Positions 47,059 to 58,239 of a stretch of 64,000 nucleotides of DNA are shown here, in pieces. A program made the position numbers and the translations under genes. This DNA comes from Trichobilharzia regenti (Eukaryota > Platyhelminthes > Trematoda > Strigeidida > Schistosomatidae). Location of the stretch: the NCBI GenBank assembly GCA_944472135.2, contig OX235270.1:136229632-136293631 (forward strand), in the 5' to 3' direction. A model generated the notes under the pieces. The model was not told where the DNA came from, did not search any database, and worked only from the letters and a program-made list of their open reading frames with translations. Positions within the stretch are counted from its first letter, which is position 1, and every line of letters starts with the position of its first letter.

Positions 47059-48780
47059 CTATCTCCTACGGGAGGATGAGCCGGCTTCATGAACATCTCG
47101 AATCATCGCTGCCCAGGCGCGGCGATCTGATGCAAGGTTTTGCGACAGGGTTATCCAATTCTTGTTCCACAGACGGAGTCCGTAGACGGTTTGTAGCCCC
47201 AGGCACTCCATATCAGCCTTGACTGTACCAAGCCATGTCTTCAGCTGTCCACCCCTGCGACATCGCCAAGATGGAAATGGCGAGGGATTTAGAACTGATT
47301 TGACCAGATCGTCATCTGGTCGGCGCAGAACATGGCCAAACCACCGAAGGCGACGTTGTTGGACCAGTACTGGAATTTGGTTGATGTTGTAGCAACGACG
47401 ACGCACTTCTTCGTTGGAGAGTTTGTCCTGCCAACGAACATGCAGAATGTACCTGAGGCACCAATGGTCTACTACCTCGAGTCTGCGTAAATCTTCCGCG
47501 CGAAGAGGCCAGGTTTCACAGCCATACAGGAGAACGGGTCGTATGGAGGCTTGGTAGACCCGAATTTTAGTCCTGAGACTGATTTCTCTCTTGCTCCATA
47601 GAACGCTCCTCAGCTGTAGAAACGCATTCCGGGCGTTGGAGATTCGCGCATTCACTTCGTTTTTCGCTTGACCGTTGGGGAGCATTATGGATCCCAGATA
47701 TCTGAAGGATGGCACAATTTCAATAGGTGCTCCATTCAGGGATAAGATTTCATCATTGCTGGTGGATGTGTTCGAAAACATTTTGGTTTTGGAAGTGTTA
47801 ATTTTCAAACCGATAGTAGGCGCGAGGTGGTTTATCTGATCGAGCGCCTGTTGCATATCGGGGAAGTTTTCAGCTAATAACACGACGTCGTCGGCGAATT
47901 CGAGGTCGGTTATGTGAATATCGGGCGAAAGTTGGACGCCGTGGTGCTCGGTTAGGGCGTGCCGCAAAATCCAATCAACTGTGAAATTGAACAGGATGGG
48001 GGATGCTGGACAACCTTGCCGGACACCGCTGGTTACCTCAAAAGTGCGAGACTCTTCACCGTTCACTCGGACTCGAGCTTTGGTGTTGGAGTAGTATGAC
48101 CTGAGCAGGTTGATTAGCTTGGTCGGAACTCCGTCGAGCTCCATTAGATACCAGAGTGCTCCTCGATCAACTGAGTCGAATGCCGCTCGGAAGTCGATGA
48201 AGCAAGCAACCGTCGGCTGTTGGAATTTGTCCCTGTGTTCCAAAATTCTTCGCAGTGTGAATAATTGATCAACACAGCCTCTTCCAGGTCGAAATCCGGC
48301 TTGATTTGGCCTTGTTCGCACGTGGCGTTCGGCCGCGAAGCGGTTCAGGAGAATGGAAACAAAAACCTTAGCAGCGATATCAATCAGACTTATGCCTCGG
48401 TAGTTCTCGCATAGTGACCTGTCTCCCTTTTTGTGGAACGGTAGCAGAACTGAGGTGCTCCAATCGGAAGGAATGGTTTCGGACTCCCAAATTGAGCAGA
48501 ACAGCGAGTGCAGCGAATCGATTAGCGCTGGAGTGCAGGCCTTGTATATTTCTGGAGGTAGACCATCTTCGCCCGGAGCTTTTTTGTTTCTGAGTCTGTT
48601 AATTGTTTTAGCTATTTCGGTTGGAGTGGGTGGATCGCAGTCAACTACGTAGGGTGTTGGTAAGTGTCGTATCGGTCGATGAGACGGTTGACCAGCGTTG
48701 CGATTGAGTAGCTGCTTGAAATGTTCGGCCCATCGTTCCATCTTACCATTGGTGTCCTGATGCTGTGCGTAACACAGCAT
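47059..48780 (-). CDS. RTE reverse transcriptase and C-terminal domain, 573-residue open frame
   Basis: An intact run through the whole RT domain: KKAPGEDGLPPEIYK (about residue 70), SLCENYRGISLIDIAAKVF, RPNQAGFRPGRGCVDQLFTL, ACFIDFRAAFDSVDRGALW (catalytic Asp), SGVRQGCPASPILFNFTVDW and LEFADDVVLLAEN (catalytic DD). The C-terminal part (YLGSIMLPNG, LLYGCETWPLRAEDLRRLEV, WFGHVLRRPDDD, WAAMIRDVHEAG) is complete to the stop. The ATG at 48780 is a chance start: the natural polyprotein continues from the upstream endonuclease frame, which is shifted by one. RT activity is possible on paper, but the copy lacks a complete endonuclease. Confidence 0.85.
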   Translation of the reverse strand: MLCYAQHQDTNGKMERWAEHFKQLLNRNAGQPSHRPIRHLPTPYVVDCDPPTPTEIAKTINRLRNKKAPGEDGLPPEIYKACTPALIDSLHSLFCSIWESETIPSDWSTSVLLPFHKKGDRSLCENYRGISLIDIAAKVFVSILLNRFAAERHVRTRPNQAGFRPGRGCVDQLFTLRRILEHRDKFQQPTVACFIDFRAAFDSVDRGALWYLMELDGVPTKLINLLRSYYSNTKARVRVNGEESRTFEVTSGVRQGCPASPILFNFTVDWILRHALTEHHGVQLSPDIHITDLEFADDVVLLAENFPDMQQALDQINHLAPTIGLKINTSKTKMFSNTSTSNDEILSLNGAPIEIVPSFRYLGSIMLPNGQAKNEVNARISNARNAFLQLRSVLWSKREISLRTKIRVYQASIRPVLLYGCETWPLRAEDLRRLEVVDHWCLRYILHVRWQDKLSNEEVRRRCYNINQIPVLVQQRRLRWFGHVLRRPDDDLVKSVLNPSPFPSWRCRRGGQLKTWLGTVKADMECLGLQTVYGLRLWNKNWITLSQNLASDRRAWAAMIRDVHEAGSSSRRR

Positions 48781-48863
48781 GACTGTTAAGGCGTTTGCCA
48801 GATGATAGGCGTATGAGGCGATAAAGTTTTCCGAAATCGCCTACATTTGATGCTGCTTCCATG

Positions 48864-49540
48864 TTAGTCGCCATTAGACCAATAGCGATTTCTGTCATTC
48901 CTAGCAGACTGTGTAGCTTTGCGCCTGAGGGAGCGATAAACTGGAGACTTTGCTAGGCGAGCGTCTCTGGCTTGCGAGGATAGATGCATGGTGTGCTCTG
49001 AAATCCAGTCTTTCTGCTTGTTGGATGTGGTACCCAAATGCGACATTGAAGCTTTAGAGACTACTTCTTTGAAATGATTCCATCGTGTCTCAGGTGTATT
49101 AGAAGATGTGGATGTTGGTTCATCTGCGGCGCTTAGTTCGGCCTGGATTTGTTTGGACAAGGCTTGTCGCTTTGTCGAACATTGAAGCGGGCAACATTGA
49201 TACGCTTCGGAGGTCGCGCCTTCTGGCGTGTTGTTAAACGAAGTTTGAATTTCGCCCGAACTAGAGTATGGTCTGATCCCCCTTTATTTCCGGCCTCTGC
49301 GCCACGATAGGATCGACAGTCTTCCACCGAGGAGATCCAGCGTGAGCGCACTAGGATGTAGTCGATCTGATGTGCAGTGCGACCGTCGTTCGAATACCAG
49401 GTGAGATGTTTTCTAGGGTGTTGAAATCGAGTGTTGGTGATATATAATCGATTGTAATCAGAAAAAGCTAAAAGTCTATCACCATTACGGCAGCGCTGAT
49501 CGAGACCGTGTTTGCCTAGTATATGTTTTGTCGCGTGGAT
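48864..49540 (-). pseudogene. RTE endonuclease, C-terminal half and linker, frameshifted
   Basis: From about 49540 the minus strand reads HILGKHGLDQ, GDRLLAFSDYNRLYITNTRF, HLTWYSNDGRTAHQIDYILV and GGSDHTLVRAKFKLRL, an APE-like endonuclease with the QIDYIL and SDH motifs. The frame shifts at about 49140 and the linker then runs to 48864 (stop). The N-terminal half with the catalytic Glu is missing through 5' truncation. Confidence 0.78.
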
Positions 49541-49549
49541 GTTCTAGAA

Positions 49550-50355
49550 ATAAGAAGGAATACCGGGGGAAAAATTGGTGTGTATAAAATTATAAAATAA
49601 CGGAGGATGCATTCACTGTTGGTAACATGTACCTTCACTTGTTGTAGAATAGGCATACAGGTAGCTGAAAGTGGATTTTGATGCATTATATGCGTATTAA
49701 AACAGCACTAACCCATATCATGCTTATCTGTGTAAGAGTAGGGAGGTGAAATATTGTCGTTTATTTCTTATTGGGTGACAGAATATTTTAACTTTTAGTA
49801 TTCCGTAAAACTAAGAGTAAAGTATGTGACTAAACTGCATACACTAGTAACAATAAAATAAGCAATTGTCTAGCATGATTTGTAACAGTATCTGCATAGA
49901 GTATAAAGAGTATATGAATAAATCCTTATTCACATACATATTTGGTTTAAAATTTTCCAGTGGTTACTGTTTCAACTATACTCATTGGTTGAGAGCGTAG
50001 ATATCTAGAGAATTTTTCTGGCACTGTATATAATCGCAAGGATTGAGGCTTATCAGCCTGATGCTGCGTGCACATTAAGCGTGTTTTCGCAAATATTAGT
50101 CAATAACATCAACGAACAATAGTGACTGGGATTTGGGATATTTTTCTCCCATATTCAAACTCAACCTGATTTTATTCAGTAATTCAACACGTTATATTAG
50201 ATTTCACGTTCTCAAAAATTGCCTTATACTTCAGAAAATAATCTAATTCTAGGGATGATTCGAATTTTCGACTGTTAAACTGAAGTAAATAGATTATTGC
50301 ATCATTCAACAAATGCCTTTTTTTTCTGTAATGCGTTAAACAAATGAAGTTTGAA
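49550..50355. other. Non-coding AT-rich stretch
   Basis: Nothing assigned. Confidence 0.35.
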
Positions 50356-50359
50356 AGTA

Positions 50360-50472
50360 TTGGCTTTGTAGGGAATTTTGTTTGGTTGACTGAAGGATTT
50401 CATCATAAGCTGACATCAGTTAAAGAACCACTGGAAAACCTAGGAGAAGTGGACAGCTGTTTCGTCCTAGTT
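50360..50472 (-). repeat. HHR-SINE 3' fragment
   Basis: It matches the family 3' tail (GTATTGGCTTTGTAGGGAAT, GGATTTCATCATAAGCTGAC read on plus) and the 3' half of the hammerhead (GGACGAAACAGCTGTCCAC). The 5' half of the motif is missing after 50475. Confidence 0.65.
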
Positions 50473-50474
50473 TG

Positions 50475-53400
50475 AGAAGAAGTTCAATAAAATTCATTAT
50501 ATTTTTATGGTAAAGATAAGCATGAAATTTAGATCATTCACCTGGATTTGTTTTATGGCAGTAATTAACATGGAAAATTAGGCATTAAGGGCGTAAAGAG
50601 TAGGACAAATTAAAAGTAACGAAGTCTTCATTTGGACTGGTAAGGTTCTCATTTGTGAGTAGTTGACAGAGGCGGAAACCTGAAAGAGCATTAAACATGA
50701 TTTACTACCATGATGACTCGCTTTAATGTGCAGAAATCCTAGCTATTAGGGAGAAGGATTTAGGAGAAGGTTGGTTGACTGGTATAAAAGCACAGTTGCC
50801 TTGTTAAGACTGCAGTATGTTTTCGAAAATTACACGCACAAGATATCACCTAAACAAAATTGGGCAAGTTAGAGTTTGTTTTGATGTGATGGTTTCACTA
50901 ACATAAGTTTAAACCAATTAATACTCCTACATTCAGAGTGAGAATTCATAGGAAAGCTGGAGGAAAATAAGGAACTCCTTAAGTTTAGAATTCTCAGAAT
51001 TGATGCTATTGTCATAGATTACGGAGTAAATATTAAAAGCGAAGGTGATTCAACCACGCCCCTTTATGAAGAACTATGGGAGTAGCTGACGGGAATTACC
51101 TTGGGACTGAGACTCAACCACTTAAAAGTACTCTTCGAAGACTGTGTGTAGTATACGAAAACATTTTGCAGGCACTATGCTTTGAGAGTGAATTTAACGC
51201 TTGCCGTAAAATGTGGTTTTACACTTTCCTGTAGATTCCAGTCACAGTAAAATCTATGATCAATCTAATCATACAGATGTTCAATCGTCAGCAAAGCGAT
51301 TATACTACCACAAACAGATCAGTATTATTGATTTGGTCAGTGATAATAGGCAGCAATATTTTGTAACTAGTTATAACCCAGGTGGTCTGACAGGGATATT
51401 TGTCGAATTATTGATTACAATAGATCCTTATTAGTGGTTACTTGAAACAGGTAAACTGAAGCAAGCTGTATAGTTTCTGGATTGGTTAATCTTTGAATGA
51501 ATCTCATCGTTGCATGCAGTAATATAATATAAATGCCAATATACTTTTCGTACATTTTATTCAGTATTTATCGGGATTTCTCATTTCTGGCGTGTAATAT
51601 GTTTGCGGAGCTGCACAGTGTAAGGAAAGAAAAATAGGTTGACCAATAAATACATTTTTTGATGGAGAGAGAGGACAGTGCAAATTTTATTTGAGTATAT
51701 TGGATCGTGTCAAATACTGATTCTAAGACTCTGACTAATCGACACTAGCCACAATTTATGACAATTCCAGAGAATTGTAAGATGTTTGAGTTATAGAAAG
51801 GTATAACTGTTTGAAGTGGGATTTATTTTTTCTTGAATCTGTTCGTGTTGTGTAATCACAGTGTAAATTAGACTAATCAATAGCAAGCAGGCGAAATAAG
51901 CAAAAAGAGAACAAAAAAGGGAGTAATATTAGTTACAGTGAAAGGATAAAATATTCATTCACGAATTCATCTCAACTGTAATATCTGGCTAGTAGTGTTT
52001 TCTATTTCATGAATAACGGCACTAATGACATCAGTTTTGTATAAAAGTTATTCTGTAATATTGATGTTGTAACCAAACTTAGTGATGGAATATCGATAGT
52101 GGCAATTTATAGCTCCGAAAATGTTTAACAGTGTTCAGAAGCTATTATTTCATGACGAAAACAAGGAAGAATGAAAAACAAACTGCAGAACAGTAAAGCT
52201 TATGATGAAAGACAGAAAAAAAAGTGTAAAAACATAGGATGAAAGATTAAAGAAGGCAAATTAATGCACATACACTGTCGATAAAATAGGGGGGTATTCC
52301 AGTACCTTCGATGGTTTCTGTTAATGTAATGGTAACTTCAGCAAAATAAAGTGAATGAACAAGTCTTATTATGATATTGAGATAGCATGATTTCGCTAGG
52401 GTTTCTTTTTATGGTTGTCTCTTTCACTACGTAGTGAAACAGATAAACTCATGTTTAGTGGAGTTAGTTCCTGTTTAGAACCATCCAAGTATACCAAGTA
52501 TAAGAAGAAGTATGAACATGAATGTGTTACCCAGGATATACATTACGGTATGGATGATAGCAACTATACTTCTGGGATGAAAGGTAGTAACGTTAAGGTA
52601 AGGAAAATGGGTTGGAATATAAGTGAACAGGCATGCAAAATGAGGCTGAACCTTTGTATCTAGCCTTCCGTCTTTTGCGGTCATTTCCTTGTGTATAAGC
52701 TGTAACCATATCGTTGAGTCATCACTATTCATTTTGTGTGGGAAATGTTTAGAAAAATAACAACTGATCGGCAGAAATAATAAAACGATTGGTAAAAAAG
52801 AACAATGAATGTGAGATAGGATAGTTTCTGTGTGAAATATATAAATCCTACTCAGGTAATGATGCAGGTTACCACAGAATGTAATTGAAATTTACGGTGA
52901 AGACTAACAAAAGTGACAATTTTGATTCATGGAGTATCATCCTATGTGTCATGTTTTGAAACACAAAAACAACTAAGGAATTCCTCCCAATGTGCAGTGT
53001 GCTAAAAACCAAGATTTGAGCGGTAAGACAGAAATGATGCACAACACAGGATGAATAATGAAGGCCTAAAAGGTGGCATAGGTAACAGTTAGTTTGGATG
53101 AAAGAAGAATAAATGTAGCAGAAAGAAAAGAAGAGTGAATTTTGTTTTGAAAGTTGGACGACAGTCGAAAAAATTTGGGTAAAATTTTGTAAAGGAAACA
53201 ATACTACTTAATAATGGTAAGTAGCATCATTGGAATATGGAAAATATCACGTGACAGAGCAGCCTCAAAATTCAAGATCACAGATCATAGTGAATCTGTA
53301 CAAGGAAAACTTGAGGAATAAGTTCGTTACTTTAATTCTGATGATTAAGTTTTGCGCTAATGAACAACCTTTAAAAATTTACAAACCTTCCAAGAGTTTC

Positions 53401-53605
53401 CCGTATTATCTAGTTTATGACAAAGACATTTTTGAAATAATTTCCCCGATAAATTTGAAATAGGAGTTAAGAAGACAAACATCGAGAGATGATGTCATTC
53501 CGTAGTTCTTCTGCAATCGCTTTGCAACTATCATGACTCACAATAATGAGTGAACAATTACTCAGGTATACAGTAAAAAGTACATCCTAATAACCAATTA
53601 TAGTT
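50475..53605. other. Long stretch without a supported gene
   Basis: AT-rich. Short ORFs at 51213-51434, 52415-52663, 52475-52732 (opposite strands) and 52869-53201 have no recognised motif and no splice-site support. Coding remnants of an unknown repeat cannot be excluded. Confidence 0.35.
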
Positions 53606-54540
53606 TAGTAGGTCGAGTGGCTTATGGTAAGCAAAGGTTGAAGTCTGGTGTTTTTTGTAAAGAGTTTTGGATGCATATGATTAATCCAAAGCGCTTCGAT
53701 CACCTTTAATAACTTTCAATTAGAGTTATGTGAAATAATTGAGAAGTAGTCACTAATAATGAATTTGTTACCGTACACAAGTAAATGCTTTGCGATGGAT
53801 GGCTGTGGATTTCTATTCACATTATTTAAATCTGGATTTTCCGTGTGACGTAGTAACCACTTTGAAACGTTCTTTTCGACGACGTTGGAACAATTTATTT
53901 GTTCTACATATATGTGTGTCACTGCAACTGCAGGTGAACTTGTACAGTGTCAGTTAGAGTCTATGGGATTTCGTCCTTTGTTGGTAGGTACAGGAATCGA
54001 AAATATTCGAGATGTAAGGGTATGAGGTGTGGTGAAGGAGGTGAGCAGAACCTTTGTGCTGTCAAATGTACGATTTGATCACCCTTGAATTATAATTTAA
54101 TAAACATAGCTTCTTTTGGATCGGCAGTTGTTTTTTCAAGGGATGACATACAATGGAGTTTTCAGGATAACCATTAGCTAATAAAACTGAATGTATGGAG
54201 CATAGCTCATCCATTTGTATGTCGCTATCGCAAATTTTACCGGCCCTTGAAAACAGCGAGAGTATTTACTAGACGAGAACAAAACTGATGAAATGAGGAT
54301 ATTTCCCACCCCGCTTAACTGCTCTGTCGTCCCTTTTATTTACTGAAATATCCAGGGAATCCAATTTTTAATTCATTTCGAATTCTGGGGTCACTCGAAT
54401 ATTTGGATGAATATAACTAAATAGAGTGATGAAGTATTGAATTGAATTTTTGATTTTCCCGTTGATTGATTGGACCGAAGTGCTCGGTCTCAGGTTGACA
54501 TGTCGGTTTCTTGTGCAGATGCTTCGACGATGTCTGGGCA

Positions 54541-54715
54541 TTTAATTAGTATACAATTGGTGGATGGTGGCTAGCAGTGGAATCCAGGATGCGCATTTCG
54601 TCCTATTTGGTGCATTTCTCCGTGAGTGATGATGTTCCCACCGAGGCTCGAACCCAGTGCCCATAGTTTCAAACACCAAAGCGTTATCCACTGGACCACT
54701 TGGGAAAGTTGGGAA
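54541..54715 (-). repeat. Smα-type SINE, hammerhead half deleted
   Basis: The tRNA-like A and B boxes are intact. The hammerhead lacks the segment carrying stem I (5') and CUGANGA: GAGAAATGCA jumps straight to CCAAATAGGACGAAA. The 3' side (CGAAATGCGCATCCTGGATT) is close to the Smα consensus. It cannot self-cleave on its own. Confidence 0.8.
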
Positions 54716-54765
54716 TCTAATTCAATAATTAATATGACCCGTTGCACAATAAGCGGCTCTCGTGA

Positions 54766-54933
54766 CCCAAGTGGTCTAGTGGATAGCGCTTTGGCGTTTG
54801 AAACTATGGGTACTGGGTTCGAGCCTCGGTGGGAACATCATCACTTACTGAGAAATGCAGGTACATCCAACTGACGAGTCCCAAATAGGGCGAAGTACGC
54901 ATCCTGGATTCCGTTGCTAGCCACCATCCACCA
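54766..54933 (+). repeat. Smα-type SINE with hammerhead
   Basis: A box ACCCAAGTGGTCTAGTGGAT, B box GGGTTCGAGCCTC (about 54817-54829), then the hammerhead at 54861-54912 and CTAGCCACCATCCACC at the end. Smα is a known schistosome pol III SINE/satellite family encoding hammerhead ribozymes; the match is from memory of its layout and core. Confidence 0.82.
54861..54912 (+). ncRNA. Smα hammerhead ribozyme motif, partly decayed
   Basis: CTGACGA (54871-54877) fits CUGANGA and stem II GUCC/GGGC pairs with one wobble. GAAA has become GAAG, stem III GUAC/GCAU has a mismatch, and the innermost stem I pair is A-C instead of G-C. The predicted cleavage site is after C54903. Activity is probably reduced or lost. 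Confidence 0.65.
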
Positions 54934-55364
54934 AGAGTGATGAAGTCTTCATTTGACTCACTAATGTCACCAACAATAAGCGTCTCATCCACATAACGTT
55001 CATACAGCGCAAAGTGTCTTAGCATACCTTCCATTTCTTCCTCCTACTTAGACACAAATACATTTGCCAGCAGGGGCTCAAGAGGACTGCCTGTAGCAAA
55101 ACCATCATTTTTTCGTATTCTCCGTTCATTTCAGGATAATATCTCTATTGTAAGTAGGTAATTGTATTCCATTGCCTGTGATATAATTGCAAACGAAATG
55201 AACAGTCTCATGAAGTGGAACACTGGTAAAAAAAAGACTCTAAATAGATAGAGCACGTAATTTCTTCCTTAATGTTCATAGTATTTAGTCTGTTAAGAAG
55301 ATCGATTGTAGTTCTTATGGAATGTCATACAACTGGTTCTCTTTATTAGTTTGAATAGAGAAAA

Positions 55365-56271
55365 AGAAAGAACGTGCTTGCAGGGGAATATGAGCCCGTT
55401 TTATTTCGTGGATTCTCTTCAACTAAGTACATCCTAAACGGAATCAATTTATAAGTAACAAAAATTCTCCACATACACATTTTCACAGTGAACTTTGAGT
55501 TATAGACAGACAGTATAAGCAACACAATTCCAAAAATGATGTCTGCAGACAAATTAAAAGACCAATTGATTTTAGTATAATTAGTCAAACGGGGATTCGT
55601 GGGGTGAGGGGTGGAGTTCAGATTTGGCTTGGAAACAAGAATAGACTAGAGACAAAAATAAAACATCTAACAACTTTATGATGATGGAGAATTCAAGAGG
55701 GCGGGGGAAAAAGTGGAGTAACATTGTGATGGAGACAAATTAATTGAATAGATTTGGAAACTCAATAGTGAGTTGAACTCAGTAGTTGGAGATCAGAATC
55801 AAAATAGAGTGGAGTGTTACGCATCAGGACAAAACACAGAAGCACACGAACAAAACAATTACGGTCACCAGACTAGTGAGAGAATGAATATCGACACTGT
55901 CTTTTCGTATACAGAAGTTTGGTCGAAGTATTTTTTGGGGGCACTGGCTTCTGGGGACCGAAGTAACCATGCTTGATTAACCGTGACTGATTAATTTCGA
56001 CTGTATATCCTGTGTGAATTGTGCATCTGGTGATTGCATTTGAGAAGACTTTGCTGCCTTACACACGGAGACGTTCAGCGATATGCTGAGAAAATCTAGT
56101 AGACACTCTATTCTCAGACCTTCCTATGTATTTGGTGTTGTGAGTGGAGGTGTATTGGTGAATGCAGTTGGATTTGATATGAGGAGGATACTTATTTGCT
56201 TTTGACTGAGTTAGCGCTTCTGTCGTATTGTAATGTGGAATGAGTCTGGTGGTGTGAAATGCTGTTTTCAA
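55365..56271 (-). mobile_element. Penelope-like element, GIY-YIG remnant and 3' region (family C)
   Basis: The minus strand from 56271 reads SNCIHQYTSTHNTKYIGRSE then FSQHIAERL, a GIY-YIG-type endonuclease (KYIGR) with the CxC pair of related families lost. The frame stops at RV* (about 56059) but similarity to PLE C-termini persists (AITRCTIHTGYTVEINQS). The remaining 700 bp are non-coding and nearly identical to 34147-35052 without its insertion. The RT part is missing upstream. Confidence 0.68.
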
Positions 56272-56854
56272 TGCATCCTTGATTCTTTATTTCTGTTCTT
56301 GCTGATAGTTCTTTCCCCACTGCACTCTAGACAGATGAGAACTGGTTTCTTTTTAACTGTTTCTGATTTCAGTCTAGGTAGCTTTCACTTTCCGAAAGTT
56401 CATATCAAAATTATGTAAGTGCCATGTCACATCATGGATATTAAAGTACTTACTTACGCTTCTACCTCATTAAATAGAAAAGATGAAGGTTTCATGCCAC
56501 TTTATAGTCGACTTGTCTTTGAACGTTATCATCTTCAATCTAGTCGGATGACTATGACCTCCTTGAAATGCTATTTACCTCGGAAATAATCAACACTTAG
56601 ATTGCTATCTAATTCATAGAAACCAGCGTTGTACTTAAGCCATGATAGTGATTTACTTTCTTTTTTTACCATTTCTGTTATACAGTTCTTAGTTTACTTA
56701 ATTTGAACAGTTGATTTTCACCTTTACCCTCAATGAAGTGAAAATATTTTACTAAGTATTTATTTACTAATAAGTGAACTGCTAGTACTCACCACACACA
56801 CATGCATCAGGGCCAGTTTCAGCTGATTTTTTCCTCGCGAAATTATAGAACGGA

Positions 56855-57765
56855 TCATTGAGAGCAGTGAATAATGAATTGGACTTTTACTGTCTATATG
56901 TGGTTTACACATTTTTAATTATGAAACATGAGAATGAAGAAATGAACATCCTTATCAAGTTTAATGGTTTGAATCCAGAAATAAATTTCATCATAGACAA
57001 AGAAAGATGTGACAGTATCTTATTCCTGTTCGTCTTTTCGACTAGGAAAGAATATCATACAATTTAGAAGGAGTGTATATAGAAAACCTGTATGGGCAGG
57101 TCAGCATACATACTACTTACTAAAGTGTTTAGTGACAAAGCTAGAAAAATCGGCTCAAATGATTGTCTTGGTGAGGAGTTGAAAATCATCCACATAAGTT
57201 CATTGATAAAAATATGAACTTAGCTTCATGCCAAATCAGTGTGAAGGTAACTCTAGGGAAGCCCTTGTTCATAAAACTGAAGTTTTTTGGTGCGGTACTC
57301 AGTGAGCTGGTAACATAACACCTAAAGAATACATTAGAAGAGCATTCAATGGAAGGGGGTACTCTATTTCTTCACAACCACTCCAATTTTAATTTCGGTA
57401 AATATGGATAAACTATCTAACTTCTCCTCCTCTATGTGTATCTACCAGTTCGACTGCTTCTGTGGAACTAGTTATATTAGGCGTACAATTAGACATGTTT
57501 ATGATCGTATTTCCGAACATTGTCTTACAAGATTAAGCAAGGGACAAACAGGATCTCTTGTTGCTCTGCCTAAACCCACCTTGTAGATAGTGAGGATAAA
57601 TTTGATTTTAATACAGCATTTGAAGTTATTTATTGCATTCCGACCAGTATTGATTTCTTTGTATGTGTTAGTCTTCTAAACACAACTGAGGCCATCACAG
57701 TCCACATTAAGAAGCCAAACCTTTGTGTTCGGAAGAAATCCGTGCAACCATTTACCTTACCTTGA
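56855..57765 (+). pseudogene. Penelope-like element (family A), thumb region and GIY-YIG endonuclease, decayed
   Basis: Plus-strand remnants in order: LIKFNGLNPEINFIIDKE (about 56960; thumb region), RSVYRKPVWAGQHTYY (about 57070), NFSSSMCIYQFDCFCG and SYIRRTIRHVYDR-SEH (GIY-YIG nuclease, 57415-57515), then FNTAFEVIYCIPTSIDFF and KKPNLCVRKKSVQPFTLP with a stop near 57764. Stops and shifts separate the blocks. Two copies of this family (here and 60.6 kb) help align one another. Confidence 0.72.
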
Positions 57766-58000
57766 CTATAGATGAATGTAAAAAGCTGGGGATTTCTCCC
57801 TCACCTTGAGCATTTACAAGTTACCACTGTCCCAATTATTTTATTCTTCTGACTACTTTATCTTAAATTGCTTATTACTCAGTCAACTTCAACACGTATT
57901 TATTTCTTAATTACTCTTATTTTTTCGAGATTATGCATTGTGTATTCCGCTTGTTTACTTTTGCAATTATTTCTACCCTTTAATTAATAATAATTGATTT

Positions 58001-58230
58001 TTCCTTCACGTTCCCAGTGGAACATAGGGCTTCAAGCTAGAGACTTGAAGTTTCTGTAGCAGTGGTGGTTATTTTTACAGGATGGGGTTGCTAGCCTCAT
58101 GCCCAACCTTTCCTCTTTACCAGCATTTTTTCTGCCTTAGCGAGGTAAAGGAGTGCGCCGGCCGAGGATCGAACCCCGGACCATGTGCATGGTCGGCGAG
58201 CGTCCCAATCGCTATGCCACCGATGCACAC
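58001..58230 (-). mobile_element. SINE-R, complete, minus strand
   Basis: The minus strand reads GTGCATCGGTGGCATAGCGA (A box), GGTCCGGGGTTCGATCC (excellent B box), CTCCTTTACCTCGCTAAGGC, GGTAAAGAGGAAAGGTTGGG, CTAGCAACCCCATCCTGTAA, GAAACTTCAAG and GCCCTATGTTCCACTGGGAA. A possible target duplication ACCCTTTAA lies at 57975-57983 and 58229-58237. Confidence 0.87.
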
Positions 58231-58239
58231 CCTTTAACT

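Larger units (their letters stand above)
47040..49545 (-). mobile_element. RTE-type LINE, 5'-truncated, RT largely open
   Basis: Minus-strand element with endonuclease C-terminal half (49545-48860), linker, RT and C-terminal domain, ending in a short tandem tail (AAGTAAAGTAAAGCAAAGTA, 47041-47062). That tail type is typical of RTE elements and unlike the AATAAT tail of the 14.3-kb RTE, so it is a second RTE family. Its GC content is clearly higher than that of flanking DNA. Two frameshifts (about 49140 and 48780) separate the endonuclease, linker and RT frames. Confidence 0.85.
54436..54933. mobile_element. Inverted pair of Smα-type SINEs inside the PLE, flanked by a 13-bp duplication
   Basis: AGAGTGATGAAGT occurs at 54423-54435 and 54934-54946. 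Removing the block and one duplicate rejoins the PLE frame without a shift. The block holds a minus-strand copy (about 54541-54715; A box CAAGTGGTCCAGTGGATAAC, B box GGGTTCGAGCC, partial hammerhead) and a plus-strand copy (about 54766-54933), head to head. About 105 bp (54436-54540) belong to the 3' side of the minus copy. Confidence 0.78.
53610..55345 (-). mobile_element. Penelope-like element (family B), RT to C-terminus, interrupted by Smα
   Basis: Read on the minus strand from 55345: RT with SLFFTSVPLHET-like and HFVCNYITGNGIQLPTYN stretches (about 55150-55230), GSPLEPLLANVFV (about 55065-55110; PLEs usually have GSPLxPLLANIF), RYVDETLIVG (about 54980, catalytic DD changed to DE), then a break by the Smα block. 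It resumes with SYIHPNIRVTPEFEMN and LDISVNKRDD (about 54320-54410) and LANGYPEN (about 54160). Next are YKFTCSCSD (GIY-YIG-type endonuclease start, about 53940) and RNPQPSIAKHLLVYG, LLKVIEALWINHMHPKL at the C-terminus (about 53640-53800). PLEs encode an RT related to telomerase plus a GIY-YIG nuclease. Several stops and shifts make it a pseudo-copy. Confidence 0.75.
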
